From Saccharopolyspora gloriosae (GTDB lineage Bacteria > Actinomycetota > Actinomycetes > Mycobacteriales > Pseudonocardiaceae): a stretch of DNA of 64,000 nucleotides. Position numbers and translations under genes: made by a program. Under the pieces are notes generated by a model. That model was given only the letters and a program-made list of their open reading frames with translations. It ran no database searches and was not told where the DNA came from. The DNA is taken from assembly GCF_014203325.1 (NCBI RefSeq), contig NZ_JACHIV010000001.1, positions 931,501 to 995,500 on the forward strand, in the 5' to 3' direction. Below are positions 1 through 9,673 of the stretch, piece after piece. Position 1 is the stretch's first letter, and each line of letters begins with the position of its first letter.

Positions 1-3000
1 GCCAGCGTGCACGGAGCTCAACCGGGCGGTGCGCAAGAGTTGTTCGAACCCGCTTGGCAGATGCGTTGGCGGGTTCCCGAGCTTGCCCTGATGCTCGGCG
101 ATCAAGCCGTGGCACAGGCCAGACGTGTCGGAGATCGTTCGCTGCGGCTCCGTGCCGAGGCGGTGGCGCTGTTCGCGTCCAACCGCCTCGGGCACGGCGT
201 CGCGGTGACCAACCGGGCCATCACGGCGGTGCGCGACGCGGAGCGCGCGGGTGATCATGAGATCGCCGCGGAGCTGCGCGTCGAACTAGCCTGCTGCGCG
301 CGTACCGCCGGTGGGCACGAGGTCGCGCTGCGCGTGTTGCAGCCGGTGCTCGAGCGCGAGCGGATCGAGCCGTCGCTGCGCGCGCACGCACTGCTGGAGC
401 TCGCGGCGGCCCTACCGGGCAAGCAGCGGGAAGCGGAACGCTCCGAGGCGCTCGACGAGGCCGATCGGCTCTACGCCGCCGCCACCGAGCTGAACCGGGA
501 CACCAGCAGGCTGCTGCTGGCGCGGGTGCGCACGGCACGGGCCGGGCACCTGCGGCGCAACGGGGACTTCGAACAGGCCGCTCGCGCGGCCGAGGCGGGT
601 CTGGCCCTGCTGGACCGGCTCGGAGATCCCGCCGCGGAGAGCGGTGAGATCCGGGCGCGCCTGGTGCTGGAGCGGGTGCACTCGCTGCTGGACCTCGGTC
701 GTCGCGTCGAGGCCGTCGAAGCCGCCTTCCCGGTGATCCGCACGCCCGTCCGGGCTGCGGCGGCCGGGCCGTCGGGGTGGCTGCGGCTGGCGTTGGCGAC
801 CCGCGTGCACCTGCCCTCCGGCGAGCTCGCCGCGGCGGTCAGGTTGCTCAACGACGCGGCGGCCAACGCCGAACGGCACAAGCTGGACTGCCTGCTCGCC
901 GAATCGCTGAGCATGTCCTCGCAGACCCACGAGCGGGCCGAGGAGTACGTCGAGGCCCTGGCCATGCTGCGACGCGCGTACGCCGCCGACCGGCGGTGGC
1001 GTACCGCGGTGCACTCGGCGCGGGTCCGGCTGCTGGAGGAGTTCCCGGCGCTGGCGACCGCGAACCCGGCAGCGCAGGGCACCGCGGCGCGGCCCGCCGA
1101 GCCCGCGGAACCCGTCGTGCCCGCCGCCGAAGCGGGCGCCGGGCAGGCCGCCGAAGCGGTCGCCGAACCCGCGCCGGAACGCCCCCGGCGAGCGCGTGCC
1201 GCCGCCGAGCCCGTCAACGAGACCACCGCGCACGACTCGGACGGTGCGGGAACGCACGGCACCGACGTCCCCGCACCGCGGCAGACCGCCGGGCGCCGCC
1301 GCGCTGACGGCACCGGTCGCCCGCAGCGCCTCGCGGACCCCGAACCGCAGGCCTTCCCCGCCTCGGCCGCACCGCCGGAGACCTCCTGGCCGGAGCCCGA
1401 GCCGGAACCCGAACCCGAAGCGCGCACCGAGCAGCAGTCCCCGTCGGGCGACCCGCTCGACGAGTACCGCAAGCCGGGGGAGAGCAGCGTGCGCGACGCC
1501 GCGCGCAGGCTGATGGACACGCTCACCAGCCGCGTGGCCGACGACCGCAGGCCGCACTCGGACACCGCGGACCAGGACCGGCCCACCCCGGCGTCGGAGA
1601 CCGCGGGCACCGCGATGCCCGAGCCCCGCGCGCCGGAACCCGCCGCGCCGACCGCGGGCGCCGCGGGCTCCGGCGGCAAGCGCCGCGCGCCGGAACCGGA
1701 ACCGCCCGCCGCGGAAGGCCGTCACGGCGGCGTCGACGTGCCCGTCGGGCGCGTCACCGCCGCGCCGTTCGGCGAAGGGTTCCCGGTCTACGACTTCGGG
1801 TCCGGTGGCGCGGCCGACCGGGGCGCCGAGAGCAGCGCCGAGGACTTCCCGGAGTTCCGCACCCGGGGAGCGCGCCGCGAGGAACCCGTCGCCGACGAGC
1901 AGCCCGCCGACATGGGCGCCCCTTGGGATCGGAGCCCGGCCGCCGAGCCGGTCGCGCCGCCGGACGTGACCGCGATCATGCCGGTGATCTCCATCCCGGA
2001 CGACGAGCCGCCGGCCCCCGCGGGGCAGGTCGGCGCCGTGGAGCACCTCGACGACTCCGCCGTGCCGCGCGGCCCCGAGCGGTGGTCGGCCGATCCGGGC
2101 CCGGCCACGCCGGAATCCTTCGGTGCGGCCCCGCCCGCGGCGTACGAGGAAGGCGGTCGCCGGTCCCGCGGCCGGTCGCTCGCGGAGATCCGCGAAAGCC
2201 TCGCGGAGATGCAGCGCCACGGCCGGGAGGACACCGGGCAGGACGCACCGCGCCGGGCCGCCCCGGATCCGCTGGACTCCGATCCGCTGGGCGACCGGGC
2301 CGACGACCCGCCGCGATCCGGCGCGTCGTGGGCGGACCGCTACCTGGGCGCGTACCTCGACGGCGATCCGCAGGAGTCCGCGCCGGAGCCGCGCTCCGGC
2401 GGCAGGCGCCGCGCCCGGCACGCCGATCCCGACGAACAGCCCGACACCCCCGCCCTGCCGGAGACGCCGCGCTGGGGGGCCGAGCCGGAGGCGTACCGGG
2501 ATTCCCCGCAGTGGGGCTCGAACGCGACGCGGTCCGGCACGTCCGACCCGCTCGGAACGGCCGATTCGGGGTTGCCGCCGAACTTGGGCGCGCTGTCCGA
2601 ATCTCCCTACGCCGAGCCGTACTACGCCGGAACGTCCTACGCGGAGTCCGTGTTCGCGGATCCGGGCGACGACGCGTCCCCGCACGACAGGACCCGTCCC
2701 GAGTTCGGCCCGGCGCATTCCGCGGGCGCCGACTCCGCCGGTTCGGCGCTCGCCGATCCCGGCCGTCCCGCCGCGGAACGGCTCGAATCGGCCGCGGAAC
2801 TGCTGGCGCGCCACCGCGACGGCGGAACCGAGCAGTCCTCCGACGACGAGCCCGGCAACGAGGTCGGCCTGGCGGACCTGCTGGCCGAAGCGCTGCTCGC
2901 CTACGAGAACGGCAGACGCGGCCAGGACGACACCGACGGTGCGGGAAGGCACGGGCAGCCCACGGCGAACGGGCACCCGATCGGCCTGCCGCACCCGCAC

Positions 3001-3084
3001 GACGCGGAGCCGGAAGATCCCGGCACGCCACGCCATCGGCGGCCCGCGTCGCACCACGAGCCCTGGTCGTCATGGGGCCACTGA
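1..3084 (+). CDS. TPR-like protein with long low-complexity tail, possibly 5' partial
   Basis: The first in-frame GTG is at position 7, but the frame is open from base 1, so the true start may lie outside the window. About residues 1-350 are helical and leucine/alanine/arginine-rich, with the A..Y/L..A.. spacing of tetratricopeptide repeats, as in scaffold or regulatory proteins. Residues from about 355 to 1000 are rich in Pro, Ala, Glu, Asp and Arg and look disordered; a short helical segment (GLADLLAEALLAYENG) lies near the C-terminus. It ends about 125 bases before the glutamate dehydrogenase gene on the same strand. The function is unknown; a cytoplasmic protein-interaction role is inferred only from the TPR-like part. 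Several long open frames on the other strand are GC-bias shadows. Confidence 0.75.
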   Translation, partial: ASVHGAQPGGAQELFEPAWQMRWRVPELALMLGDQAVAQARRVGDRSLRLRAEAVALFASNRLGHGVAVTNRAITAVRDAERAGDHEIAAELRVELACCARTAGGHEVALRVLQPVLERERIEPSLRAHALLELAAALPGKQREAERSEALDEADRLYAAATELNRDTSRLLLARVRTARAGHLRRNGDFEQAARAAEAGLALLDRLGDPAAESGEIRARLVLERVHSLLDLGRRVEAVEAAFPVIRTPVRAAAAGPSGWLRLALATRVHLPSGELAAAVRLLNDAAANAERHKLDCLLAESLSMSSQTHERAEEYVEALAMLRRAYAADRRWRTAVHSARVRLLEEFPALATANPAAQGTAARPAEPAEPVVPAAEAGAGQAAEAVAEPAPERPRRARAAAEPVNETTAHDSDGAGTHGTDVPAPRQTAGRRRADGTGRPQRLADPEPQAFPASAAPPETSWPEPEPEPEPEARTEQQSPSGDPLDEYRKPGESSVRDAARRLMDTLTSRVADDRRPHSDTADQDRPTPASETAGTAMPEPRAPEPAAPTAGAAGSGGKRRAPEPEPPAAEGRHGGVDVPVGRVTAAPFGEGFPVYDFGSGGAADRGAESSAEDFPEFRTRGARREEPVADEQPADMGAPWDRSPAAEPVAPPDVTAIMPVISIPDDEPPAPAGQVGAVEHLDDSAVPRGPERWSADPGPATPESFGAAPPAAYEEGGRRSRGRSLAEIRESLAEMQRHGREDTGQDAPRRAAPDPLDSDPLGDRADDPPRSGASWADRYLGAYLDGDPQESAPEPRSGGRRRARHADPDEQPDTPALPETPRWGAEPEAYRDSPQWGSNATRSGTSDPLGTADSGLPPNLGALSESPYAEPYYAGTSYAESVFADPGDDASPHDRTRPEFGPAHSAGADSAGSALADPGRPAAERLESAAELLARHRDGGTEQSSDDEPGNEVGLADLLAEALLAYENGRRGQDDTDGAGRHGQPTANGHPIGLPHPHDAEPEDPGTPRHRRPASHHEPWSSWGH

Positions 3085-3086
3085 AC

Positions 3087-3181
3087 GTTGTGCCGGGGGG
3101 TCTCCCCAGGGGGCGGTGCCGCTCCCACCTGATCCGCTCTCAGCCTGGCAGGCTTAGGGTGGAATCCGTGTTGGCACAACG
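3087..3181. promoter_or_regulatory. Spacer before gdh with 9-bp inverted repeat arms
   Basis: CGTTGTGCC (3086-3094) and GGCACAACG (3173-3181) are perfect complements about 80 bases apart, flanking most of the spacer between the TPR gene and the glutamate dehydrogenase. They could be operator half-sites or simply a long-range hairpin. No convincing -10/-35 pair is visible. Confidence 0.3.
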
Positions 3182-3210
3182 CGGTGCCGTCAAGCGTGGA
3201 GCAGCTGAAG

Positions 3211-6200
3211 ATGACCTCGAAACCCCGATCCGCCATCCCTGACGCCGACACCGTCAGGCCTGCCGTGCTGGAGAATCCGGAGGCCTCGAAGGCCTGGTTG
3301 CTGGATCGCTCCGCCGAAGCCGCCGGGGAGCTCGGCGAGCTGTTGCGGACCTACTTTCGGCATGTGCCTGCCGAAGAGCTCGCGGGCGACGAACCGGCGG
3401 AACTGGTCGCGGCCCTGCGGTCGCACCACGCGCTGGCCGGTGTGAGAGCGGCGGGCCGTCCGCTGGTGCGGATCGTGAACCCCAGCCTCGAACCGGACGG
3501 CTGGCGGAATTCGGCGACCGTGCTGCAGCTGGTCACCGACGACATGCCGTACCTGGTGGACAGCGTGATCGCCGAGCTGACCCGGCACGGCGCCGAGGTG
3601 CAGCGCATCATCCACCCGATCGTCGTGGTGCGCCGCGACGCCGCGGGCGAGCTGCTCGAAGTGCTGCCGCAGGCCGATCCGGGCGACCCGCCGCAGGACG
3701 CGCTGGCCGAGTCGTGGATGTTCGCCGAAGTCGACCGGATCACCGACGCCGACCGGTTGCAGGCGCTGGAGCAGGGCCTGCTCACCGTGCTCAGCGACGT
3801 CCGGGAGGTCGTCGAGGACACCGAGCGGATGCTGGCGAAGGCCCGTTCGGTGGCCGACGAGCTCGAAGCGCAGCGCGGCCAGCAGGCGCAGGACGGCGCG
3901 GGGCTGCTGCGCTGGCTCGCCGACGGCCACTTCACCTTCCTCGGCTACCGGCACAACGAACTCGCCGAGCAGGACGGCCGGCCGGAGCTGAGCCCGGTGC
4001 TCGCGTCCGGGCTGGGCGTGCTGCGCAGCGACGCGGTGGCGGCCGAGGACCTCACCACCGGCCCCGACGTGCTCACCAGCACCGGGTCCGGGGAGCCGCT
4101 GGTGCTCACCCAGGCCAGCGCACCGTCCACTGTGCACCGTTCGGTGCACCCGTTCTACGTCGGCGTGCTGACCTACGACGAGGGCGGCGCGGTCAACGGG
4201 GAACACCGCTTCCTCGGCATGTTCACCACCACGGCACTGCACGAGAACGTGCTCGACATCCCGTTCATCGAGCGCCGGGTGCGCAAGGCGATCCACGGCG
4301 CCGGGTTCCCGCTGGAGTCCTACTCGGGGCAGCGGATGCTGGAGGAGATCCAGAACTACCCGCGCACCGAACTGTTCTCCACCGACCTGGAGATGCTGCG
4401 CGACACCGTGACCGGTGTGCTGGCGCTCGCCGAACGCCGCAAGCTCAAGCCGTTCGTGCGCCGCGACCCGTACGGCCGGTTCTTCTCCTGCCTGGTGTAC
4501 CTCCCGCGGGACCGCTACACGACCCGTTCCCGGCTGGCGATGCAGGAGGTCCTGCTGGCCGAGCTGGGCGGCGGCAGCGTCGAGTACAGCACCCGCGTCG
4601 GCGAGTCGGCGCTGGCCCGCGTGCACTTCGTGGTGCACACCAAGCCCGGCGGGCAGGCCCCGGAGCCGGACTTGGCGCGCATCCAGCAGCGGCTGTCCGA
4701 AGCGATCCACACCTGGGAAGACCAGATGGTCGACGAGGTGGAGATCGCCCCCGCCGGCGGCGAGGAGCCGCGCCGGGTGCGCCGCTCGGAGGCCGCGAGC
4801 GAAGCCGCCCAGCAGTACGCCGCCTCGTTCCCCGAGGCGTACAAGGAGGACTTCAGCGCGGGCGAGGGCCTGCTGGACCTGCGCAAGCTGGAGTCGCTGT
4901 CCGGCGAGCACGACCTGCGGATGTCCTTCTACACGCCGCGCGACGCGGCGCCGGGCGAGCGCCGGTTCAAGATCTACGTCGCCGGTGAGCGGGTGACGCT
5001 CTCGCGCGTGCTGCCGGTGCTGCAGAGCATGGGCGTCGAGGTCGTCGACGAGCGCCCCTACGAGGTGGTGCCCGAGGCCGGCGAGCAGTGCTGGATCTAC
5101 GACTTCGGCCTGCGCCTGGAGGCGGGGCTGCTCGAAACCGAGGGCGCCGAGCGGCTGGACACGTTGCGCGAGCGGTTCGAGGACTCGTTCCGCGCCGCCT
5201 GGCAGGGCGAGGCGGAGGTGGACCGCTTCAACTCGCTGGTGCTGCGGGCCGGGCTCAGCTGGCGCCAGGCGTCGGTGCTGCGCGCCTACGCGAAGTACCT
5301 GCGCCAGACGGGCGTTCCCTACAGCCAGGAGTTCATCGCCGACGTCATCCTCACGCACCGGGCGACGACGGTGGCGCTGACCCGGCTGTTCGAGGTGCGC
5401 TTCGACCCGAAGCTCGGCGAGGAGGACCGCGCCGCGCGCCAGGAGGAGCTGCACACCCAGATCACCCGGTTGATCGACGATGTGACCAGCCTCAACGCCG
5501 ACCGGATCCTGCGCAGCTACCTGAGCCTGATCACCGCGACGCTGCGCACGAACTACTACGCCGACGGCGCGCGGGAACGTTCCTACCTGGCGATGAAGCT
5601 GGAGCCGAAGGGGATCCCCGGGCTGCCCGAACCGCGGCCGGAGTACGAGATCTTCGTGTACTCGCCGCGCGTGGAGGGCGTGCACCTGCGCTTCGGTTCG
5701 GTGGCCCGCGGCGGGCTGCGCTGGTCGGACCGGCTGGAGGACTTCCGCACCGAGATCCTCGGCCTGGTCAAGGCGCAGGCGGTGAAGAACGCGGTGATCG
5801 TGCCGGTCGGTGCGAAGGGCGGCTTCGTGGTGAAGCGCCCGCCGCTGCCCACCGGCGACCCCGGCAAGGACCGGGAGGCGAGCCTGAACGAGGGCATCGC
5901 CTGCTACCGCATGTTCATCTCGGGCCTGCTGGACCTGACCGACAACCTCGTGGCCGGTGAGGTCGATCCGCCGCAGGGCGTGGTGCGCCACGACGGCGAC
6001 GACACGTACCTGGTGGTGGCCGCGGACAAGGGCACGGCGGCGTTCTCCGACATCGCCAACGAGGTCGCCGGTTCCTACGGTTTCTGGCTCGGTGACGCGT
6101 TCGCCTCCGGTGGTTCCGTCGGCTACGACCACAAGGCCATGGGAATCACCGCGAAGGGCGCGTGGGAGAGCGTCAAGCGGCACTTCCGCGAGCTGGACAT

Positions 6201-8142
6201 CGACACGCAGCGCGAGGACTTCACCGTCGTCGGCATCGGCGACATGGGCGGTGACGTGTTCGGCAACGGCATGCTGCTGTCCGAGCACATCCGGCTGGTC
6301 GCGGCGTTCAACCACATGCACGTGTTCATCGACCCGGAGCCGGACGCGGCGAGCTCGTTCGCGGAGCGCCGCAGGCTGTTCGAGCTGCCCCGGTCCACGT
6401 GGGACGACTACGACCGCAGCAAGATCAGCGAGGGCGGCGGCGTGTGGTCGCGGTCGTTGAAGTCGATCCCGCTGGGCGACAAGGTCCGCACCGCGCTCGG
6501 CATCGACTCCTCGGTGACGGCGCTGCCCCCGGCCGAGCTGATCAAGGCGATCCTGCAGGCACCCGCCGACCTGCTGTGGAACGGCGGCATCGGCACTTAC
6601 GTGAAGGCCGGTACCGAGACGCACGGCGAGGTGGGCGACAAGGCGAACGACGCGGTCCGCGTCGACGGCGGCCAGCTGCGGGTGCGGGTGGTCGGTGAGG
6701 GCGGCAACCTGGGCCTGACCCAGCTGGGCCGCATCGAGTTCGCCCGCGCGGGCGGCAAGGTCAACACCGACGCGCTGGACAACTCCGCCGGGGTGGACTG
6801 CTCGGACCACGAGGTCAACATCAAGGTCCTGCTGGACCACCTGGTCTCCGAGGGCGCGCTGGACGGGGCGCAGCGCAACGAGCTGCTGGCGGAGATGACC
6901 GACGAGGTCTCCGACCTGGTGCTGGCCGACAACTACCGGCAGAACGCGGTGCTCGGCATCTCCCGCGCGCACGGCGCCGAGATGGTGTCGGTGCACGCCA
7001 GGCAGATCACCGCGCTGGAGGACAACGGGCTCGACCGCGAGCTGGAGGCGCTGCCCGGCAAGAAGGAGCTGCGCGACCGGGAGAAGAACGGAACCGGCCT
7101 GAGCTCGCCGGAGCTGGCGACGCTGATGGCGCACGTGAAGCTCTCGTTGAAGGCGCAGGTGCTGGCCAGCGACCTGCCGGACGCGGACGCGTTCAGCGGG
7201 CGGCTGCCGGACTACTTCCCGAAGCCGCTGCGGGAGCGCTACGCCGACGCGATCCCCGCGCACCCGCTGCGCCGCGAGATCACCTCGACGCTGCTGGTCA
7301 ACGAGGTCGTCGACGGCGCGGGCGTGTCCTACGCGTACCGGTTGTCGGAGGAGATCTCCGCCACCGCCACCGACGCGGTGCGGGCGTTCGCCGTGGTCAC
7401 CGGCGTGTACGACCTGCCGGAGCTGTGGCGGCGGATCGACGAGCTGGACAACGTGGTGCCCAGCCGGGTCGCGGACGAGATGGTGCTGCAGGTCCGCAGG
7501 TTGCTGGACCGGGCCGCCCGCTGGCTGCTGTCGAACCGGCCGCAGCCGTTGGCGATCGGTGCCGAGATCAGCCGGTTCCGGCCGGTCGTGGCGGAGCTGT
7601 CGGCGAGCGTGCCGGGCATGCTGCGCGGCCGGGCGGCGGCGGGTGCTCAGGAGAAGGCCCAGCGGCTCATGGCCGAGGGCGTGCCCGCGGACCTGGCGGA
7701 ACGCATCGGGGCGCTGCTGGACACCTACGCGCTGCTGGACATCACCGAGGTCGCCGAGCTGGCCGAGCGCGACGCCGGGTTCAGCGCGGAGCGCAGCCCT
7801 CGGGAGAGCGCGGAGCTGTACTACGTGCTCTCCGAGCACCTCGACATGGAGCGGCTGCTGCTGGCGGTCAACGGGCTCGAACGCGGCAACCGGTGGCATT
7901 CGCTGGCGCGGCTGGCGCTGCGCGACGACCTCTACGCCTCGTTGCGGGCGTTGACGATCGACGTGCTCAGCACCAGCGACCCGGAGGAACCGGCGGCGGA
8001 CAAGATCGCCCAGTGGGAGGCCACCAACGCTTCCCGGATCGGGCGGGCCAGGACCTCGCTGGAGGCGATCAAGCGCTCCGGCACCTTGGACCTGGCGACG
8101 TTGTCGGTGGCTACCCGGCAGTTGCGCAGCATGGTGCGGTGA
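3211..8142 (+). CDS. gdh: NAD-specific glutamate dehydrogenase, large (180 kDa) class
   Basis: Converts L-glutamate and NAD+ to 2-oxoglutarate, ammonia and NADH in the cytosol, feeding glutamate carbon into the TCA cycle. At 1643 residues it fits the L180 class (about 1600 residues) found in actinobacteria. The N-terminal half carries the ACT-like regulatory segments typical of the class. The catalytic core is in the centre: GGLRWSDR followed by VKAQAVKNAVIVPVGAKGGF, which contains the substrate-binding lysines. The Rossmann part follows (VGIGDMGGDVFGNGML, then VVGEGGNLGLTQ). I chose ATG 3211 because GGAG lies 10 bases upstream; an in-frame GTG at 3184 would add nine residues with a poor ribosome site. 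It is orthologous in position to Rv2476c. Confidence 0.95.
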   Translation: MTSKPRSAIPDADTVRPAVLENPEASKAWLLDRSAEAAGELGELLRTYFRHVPAEELAGDEPAELVAALRSHHALAGVRAAGRPLVRIVNPSLEPDGWRNSATVLQLVTDDMPYLVDSVIAELTRHGAEVQRIIHPIVVVRRDAAGELLEVLPQADPGDPPQDALAESWMFAEVDRITDADRLQALEQGLLTVLSDVREVVEDTERMLAKARSVADELEAQRGQQAQDGAGLLRWLADGHFTFLGYRHNELAEQDGRPELSPVLASGLGVLRSDAVAAEDLTTGPDVLTSTGSGEPLVLTQASAPSTVHRSVHPFYVGVLTYDEGGAVNGEHRFLGMFTTTALHENVLDIPFIERRVRKAIHGAGFPLESYSGQRMLEEIQNYPRTELFSTDLEMLRDTVTGVLALAERRKLKPFVRRDPYGRFFSCLVYLPRDRYTTRSRLAMQEVLLAELGGGSVEYSTRVGESALARVHFVVHTKPGGQAPEPDLARIQQRLSEAIHTWEDQMVDEVEIAPAGGEEPRRVRRSEAASEAAQQYAASFPEAYKEDFSAGEGLLDLRKLESLSGEHDLRMSFYTPRDAAPGERRFKIYVAGERVTLSRVLPVLQSMGVEVVDERPYEVVPEAGEQCWIYDFGLRLEAGLLETEGAERLDTLRERFEDSFRAAWQGEAEVDRFNSLVLRAGLSWRQASVLRAYAKYLRQTGVPYSQEFIADVILTHRATTVALTRLFEVRFDPKLGEEDRAARQEELHTQITRLIDDVTSLNADRILRSYLSLITATLRTNYYADGARERSYLAMKLEPKGIPGLPEPRPEYEIFVYSPRVEGVHLRFGSVARGGLRWSDRLEDFRTEILGLVKAQAVKNAVIVPVGAKGGFVVKRPPLPTGDPGKDREASLNEGIACYRMFISGLLDLTDNLVAGEVDPPQGVVRHDGDDTYLVVAADKGTAAFSDIANEVAGSYGFWLGDAFASGGSVGYDHKAMGITAKGAWESVKRHFRELDIDTQREDFTVVGIGDMGGDVFGNGMLLSEHIRLVAAFNHMHVFIDPEPDAASSFAERRRLFELPRSTWDDYDRSKISEGGGVWSRSLKSIPLGDKVRTALGIDSSVTALPPAELIKAILQAPADLLWNGGIGTYVKAGTETHGEVGDKANDAVRVDGGQLRVRVVGEGGNLGLTQLGRIEFARAGGKVNTDALDNSAGVDCSDHEVNIKVLLDHLVSEGALDGAQRNELLAEMTDEVSDLVLADNYRQNAVLGISRAHGAEMVSVHARQITALEDNGLDRELEALPGKKELRDREKNGTGLSSPELATLMAHVKLSLKAQVLASDLPDADAFSGRLPDYFPKPLRERYADAIPAHPLRREITSTLLVNEVVDGAGVSYAYRLSEEISATATDAVRAFAVVTGVYDLPELWRRIDELDNVVPSRVADEMVLQVRRLLDRAARWLLSNRPQPLAIGAEISRFRPVVAELSASVPGMLRGRAAAGAQEKAQRLMAEGVPADLAERIGALLDTYALLDITEVAELAERDAGFSAERSPRESAELYYVLSEHLDMERLLLAVNGLERGNRWHSLARLALRDDLYASLRALTIDVLSTSDPEEPAADKIAQWEATNASRIGRARTSLEAIKRSGTLDLATLSVATRQLRSMVR

Positions 8143-8181
8143 TGCCGGCCGCCGCTGCGACGGGTGCGGCGGTGTGAGCGC

Positions 8182-8213
8182 AGGAGGGGCGGGCCGGGAG
8201 GTCCGCCCCTCCT
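8182..8213 (+). terminator. Hairpin terminator after gdh
   Basis: An 11-bp perfect stem, AGGAGGGGCGG (8182-8192) with CCGCCCCTCCT (8203-8213) and a 10-base loop, starts 40 bases after the gdh stop. There is no U-tract, as is common in actinomycetes. Confidence 0.65.
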
Positions 8214-8346
8214 CGCGTCCGCGCCCGGCGATCCGGCGCGGGGCGCGACTGTGCGAGGCTCGGGGCGCGAGGCCGATCGTGCGCACCGGCGTGCGGACTA
8301 CGATCTGGGTGAGCCTCAGCCATCACCACGGAAAGGACACCGACGA

Positions 8347-8790
8347 GTGGGTGCGTTCGTAGCCGATGTTCCGCTGCGCTGGTCCGACATGGACGCGTTC
8401 GGGCACGTCAACCACGCCAGGACGGTGACCCTGCTGGAAGAGGCCCGGGTGGAGCTGCTGTTCACCGAAGCGGGCAGGCAGGGCCTGCTCGGCATGGCCG
8501 AAGGCATGGTGGTGGCGCGCCTCGCCGTCGACTACCGGATCCCGGTGGCGCATTCGGCGGGCACCTTGCAGGTGCGGTTGTCGGTGCGCGACCTCAAATC
8601 GGCTTCGTTCGTCATCGACTACTCGGCGTCCACGAGCGGTTCCGCCGAGGTCGCCACGGCCGAGACGGTCATGGTGCCCTACGACCTCAAGGCCGGGCGT
8701 CCGCGCAGGCTCACCTCCGACGAGCGGACGTTCCTCGCCGAGTGGCAGCTCACCCTCGCGGCGTCGGAAGCGGGGCACGACCATGCCTGA
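8347..8790 (+). CDS. Acyl-CoA thioesterase, 4HBT hot-dog family
   Basis: A 147-residue hot-dog thioesterase predicted to hydrolyse an acyl-CoA in the cytosol; the natural substrate is not evident. The family signature is close to the N-terminus: RWSDMDAFGHVNHARTVTLLEEAR, in which Asp and the following GHVNN-like segment form the YbgC/FcbC-type active site. GTG 8347 was chosen because the protein then begins at the usual distance before the RWSDMD motif and AAGGA lies about 11 bases upstream. The 3' end overlaps the next gene by 8 bases, so the two are probably co-translated. The same gene follows gdh in mycobacteria (Rv2475c position), so it belongs to the conserved backbone. Confidence 0.88.
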   Translation: MGAFVADVPLRWSDMDAFGHVNHARTVTLLEEARVELLFTEAGRQGLLGMAEGMVVARLAVDYRIPVAHSAGTLQVRLSVRDLKSASFVIDYSASTSGSAEVATAETVMVPYDLKAGRPRRLTSDERTFLAEWQLTLAASEAGHDHA

Positions 8791-9424
8791 GCTGCGGATG
8801 CCGGATCCGGTGGAGCGCGACGACCTGGGCGCGTTCGTGGCGCGGTCGGTGCGGCTGGACTCGCAGACGGCGATCCGGCTGCGCAACCGCCGCGACACCG
8901 GTCGCATCGACGTGTGGGCGGCGACGCCGTTCGACGCGTTGTGCACGCGCTCGGTGGAGGGCGAGGCCGATCCCGCGGACCTCACGGTGTCCGGCAACGA
9001 ACTGCTGGCCGCGCTGACCGTCGCGGGCGGCCCGAAGATGGATCCGGGGCCGCCGCGGGACCTGCTGTGGCGTTCCGAGCTGCCGCCGCCGGAAGGCTGG
9101 CGGCGGGTGGACGACCTGCCCGCGAAGCTCGTCGGCGAGGTCGCCGATCGCGGGATCGGAGTGGCGAAGGAGAACGTGGGGCCGAAGGGCACCCCGCCCG
9201 CGTCGCTGCTCGATCAGGAGGTGTTCACGGTCAGCGGTGCCGGGCTGGACGTGAAGGTCCCGCTGCGCTGCCTGTTCGTGCTCTCCGGCATGGGTTTCCT
9301 GGTCTCCGACCCGGCGGAGTCGGAGATCGTGCGGGTCAGCGCCACCGATTCCTGGCTGCGCCTGGACTCCCGCTTCGGCGCAGTGGTCCGCCGCCGCCAC
9401 GCACTCCTACCCCTGCTCATGTGA
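8783..9424 (+). CDS. Conserved actinobacterial hypothetical protein
   Basis: A 213-residue soluble protein with no signal peptide or membrane segment. I do not recognise a catalytic motif. It starts at ATG 8783 inside the end of the thioesterase gene (8-base overlap) and is probably translationally coupled to it. Its position matches Rv2474c of M. tuberculosis, also next to the thioesterase, which suggests a conserved but unassigned partner role. It is moderately acidic, with an Arg-rich C-terminus (VVRRRHALLPLLM). A copy of the structured repeat element follows directly. Confidence 0.8.
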   Translation: MPELRMPDPVERDDLGAFVARSVRLDSQTAIRLRNRRDTGRIDVWAATPFDALCTRSVEGEADPADLTVSGNELLAALTVAGGPKMDPGPPRDLLWRSELPPPEGWRRVDDLPAKLVGEVADRGIGVAKENVGPKGTPPASLLDQEVFTVSGAGLDVKVPLRCLFVLSGMGFLVSDPAESEIVRVSATDSWLRLDSRFGAVVRRRHALLPLLM

Positions 9425-9479
9425 CCGAAACCCCGAGTCCAAATGCCGAGCAAGGGCGACGAAACCGTGCCTTGGGCGA

Positions 9480-9650
9480 AGCACGCCTGCCTTGCGGCCG
9501 AAGGCCGTGCCTGTATGTGCGAAGCACATAGCCCACGTCGAAAAGGTGACCACCGGCGGGTTCTCAGCGTTCTTCTCGCGAGGACGGCTTTTTCCCTCGT
9601 GGCGGAGCCACTTGGGGAAAAGATCCCGCAGCGAGAAGAACGCTGAGGTT
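9480..9650 (+). repeat. Structured intergenic repeat element, copy A
   Basis: Three hairpins in a row between two convergent genes. First, GCGGCC-gaa-GGCCGtGC (9494-9510). Second, TATGTGC-gaa-GCACATA (9514-9530), a perfect 7-bp stem. Third, a long nested hairpin with outer stem CTCAGCGTTCTTCTCGC (9563-9579) and GCGAGAAGAACGCTGAG (9631-9647), a middle stem TTTTCCC/GGGGAAAA and an inner GTGGC-gga-GCCAC (9599-9611). About 170 bases are near-identical to the copy at 38.1-38.3 kb; inverted relatives lie at 37.0 and 60.9 kb. Its position at the 3' ends of convergent genes suggests a terminator or insulator. Confidence 0.85.
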
Positions 9651-9673
9651 CCGCTAGATGACCACCCGAGCCA

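Noticed and set aside
412-3057. 881-codon minus-strand frame over the TPR gene
   Set aside because: Shadow frame with biased composition and no ribosome site; the plus-strand reading has a sensible TPR domain.
3190-8286. 1698-codon open frame antisense to the glutamate dehydrogenase
   Set aside because: It is a codon-bias mirror of a clear gene: in GC-rich DNA the opposite strand stays open. Its composition (Arg, Gln, His, Val) matches no family.
9480-9650. Insertion sequence
   Set aside because: No transposase or target-site duplication is visible; the copies are short, structured and sited at gene ends.
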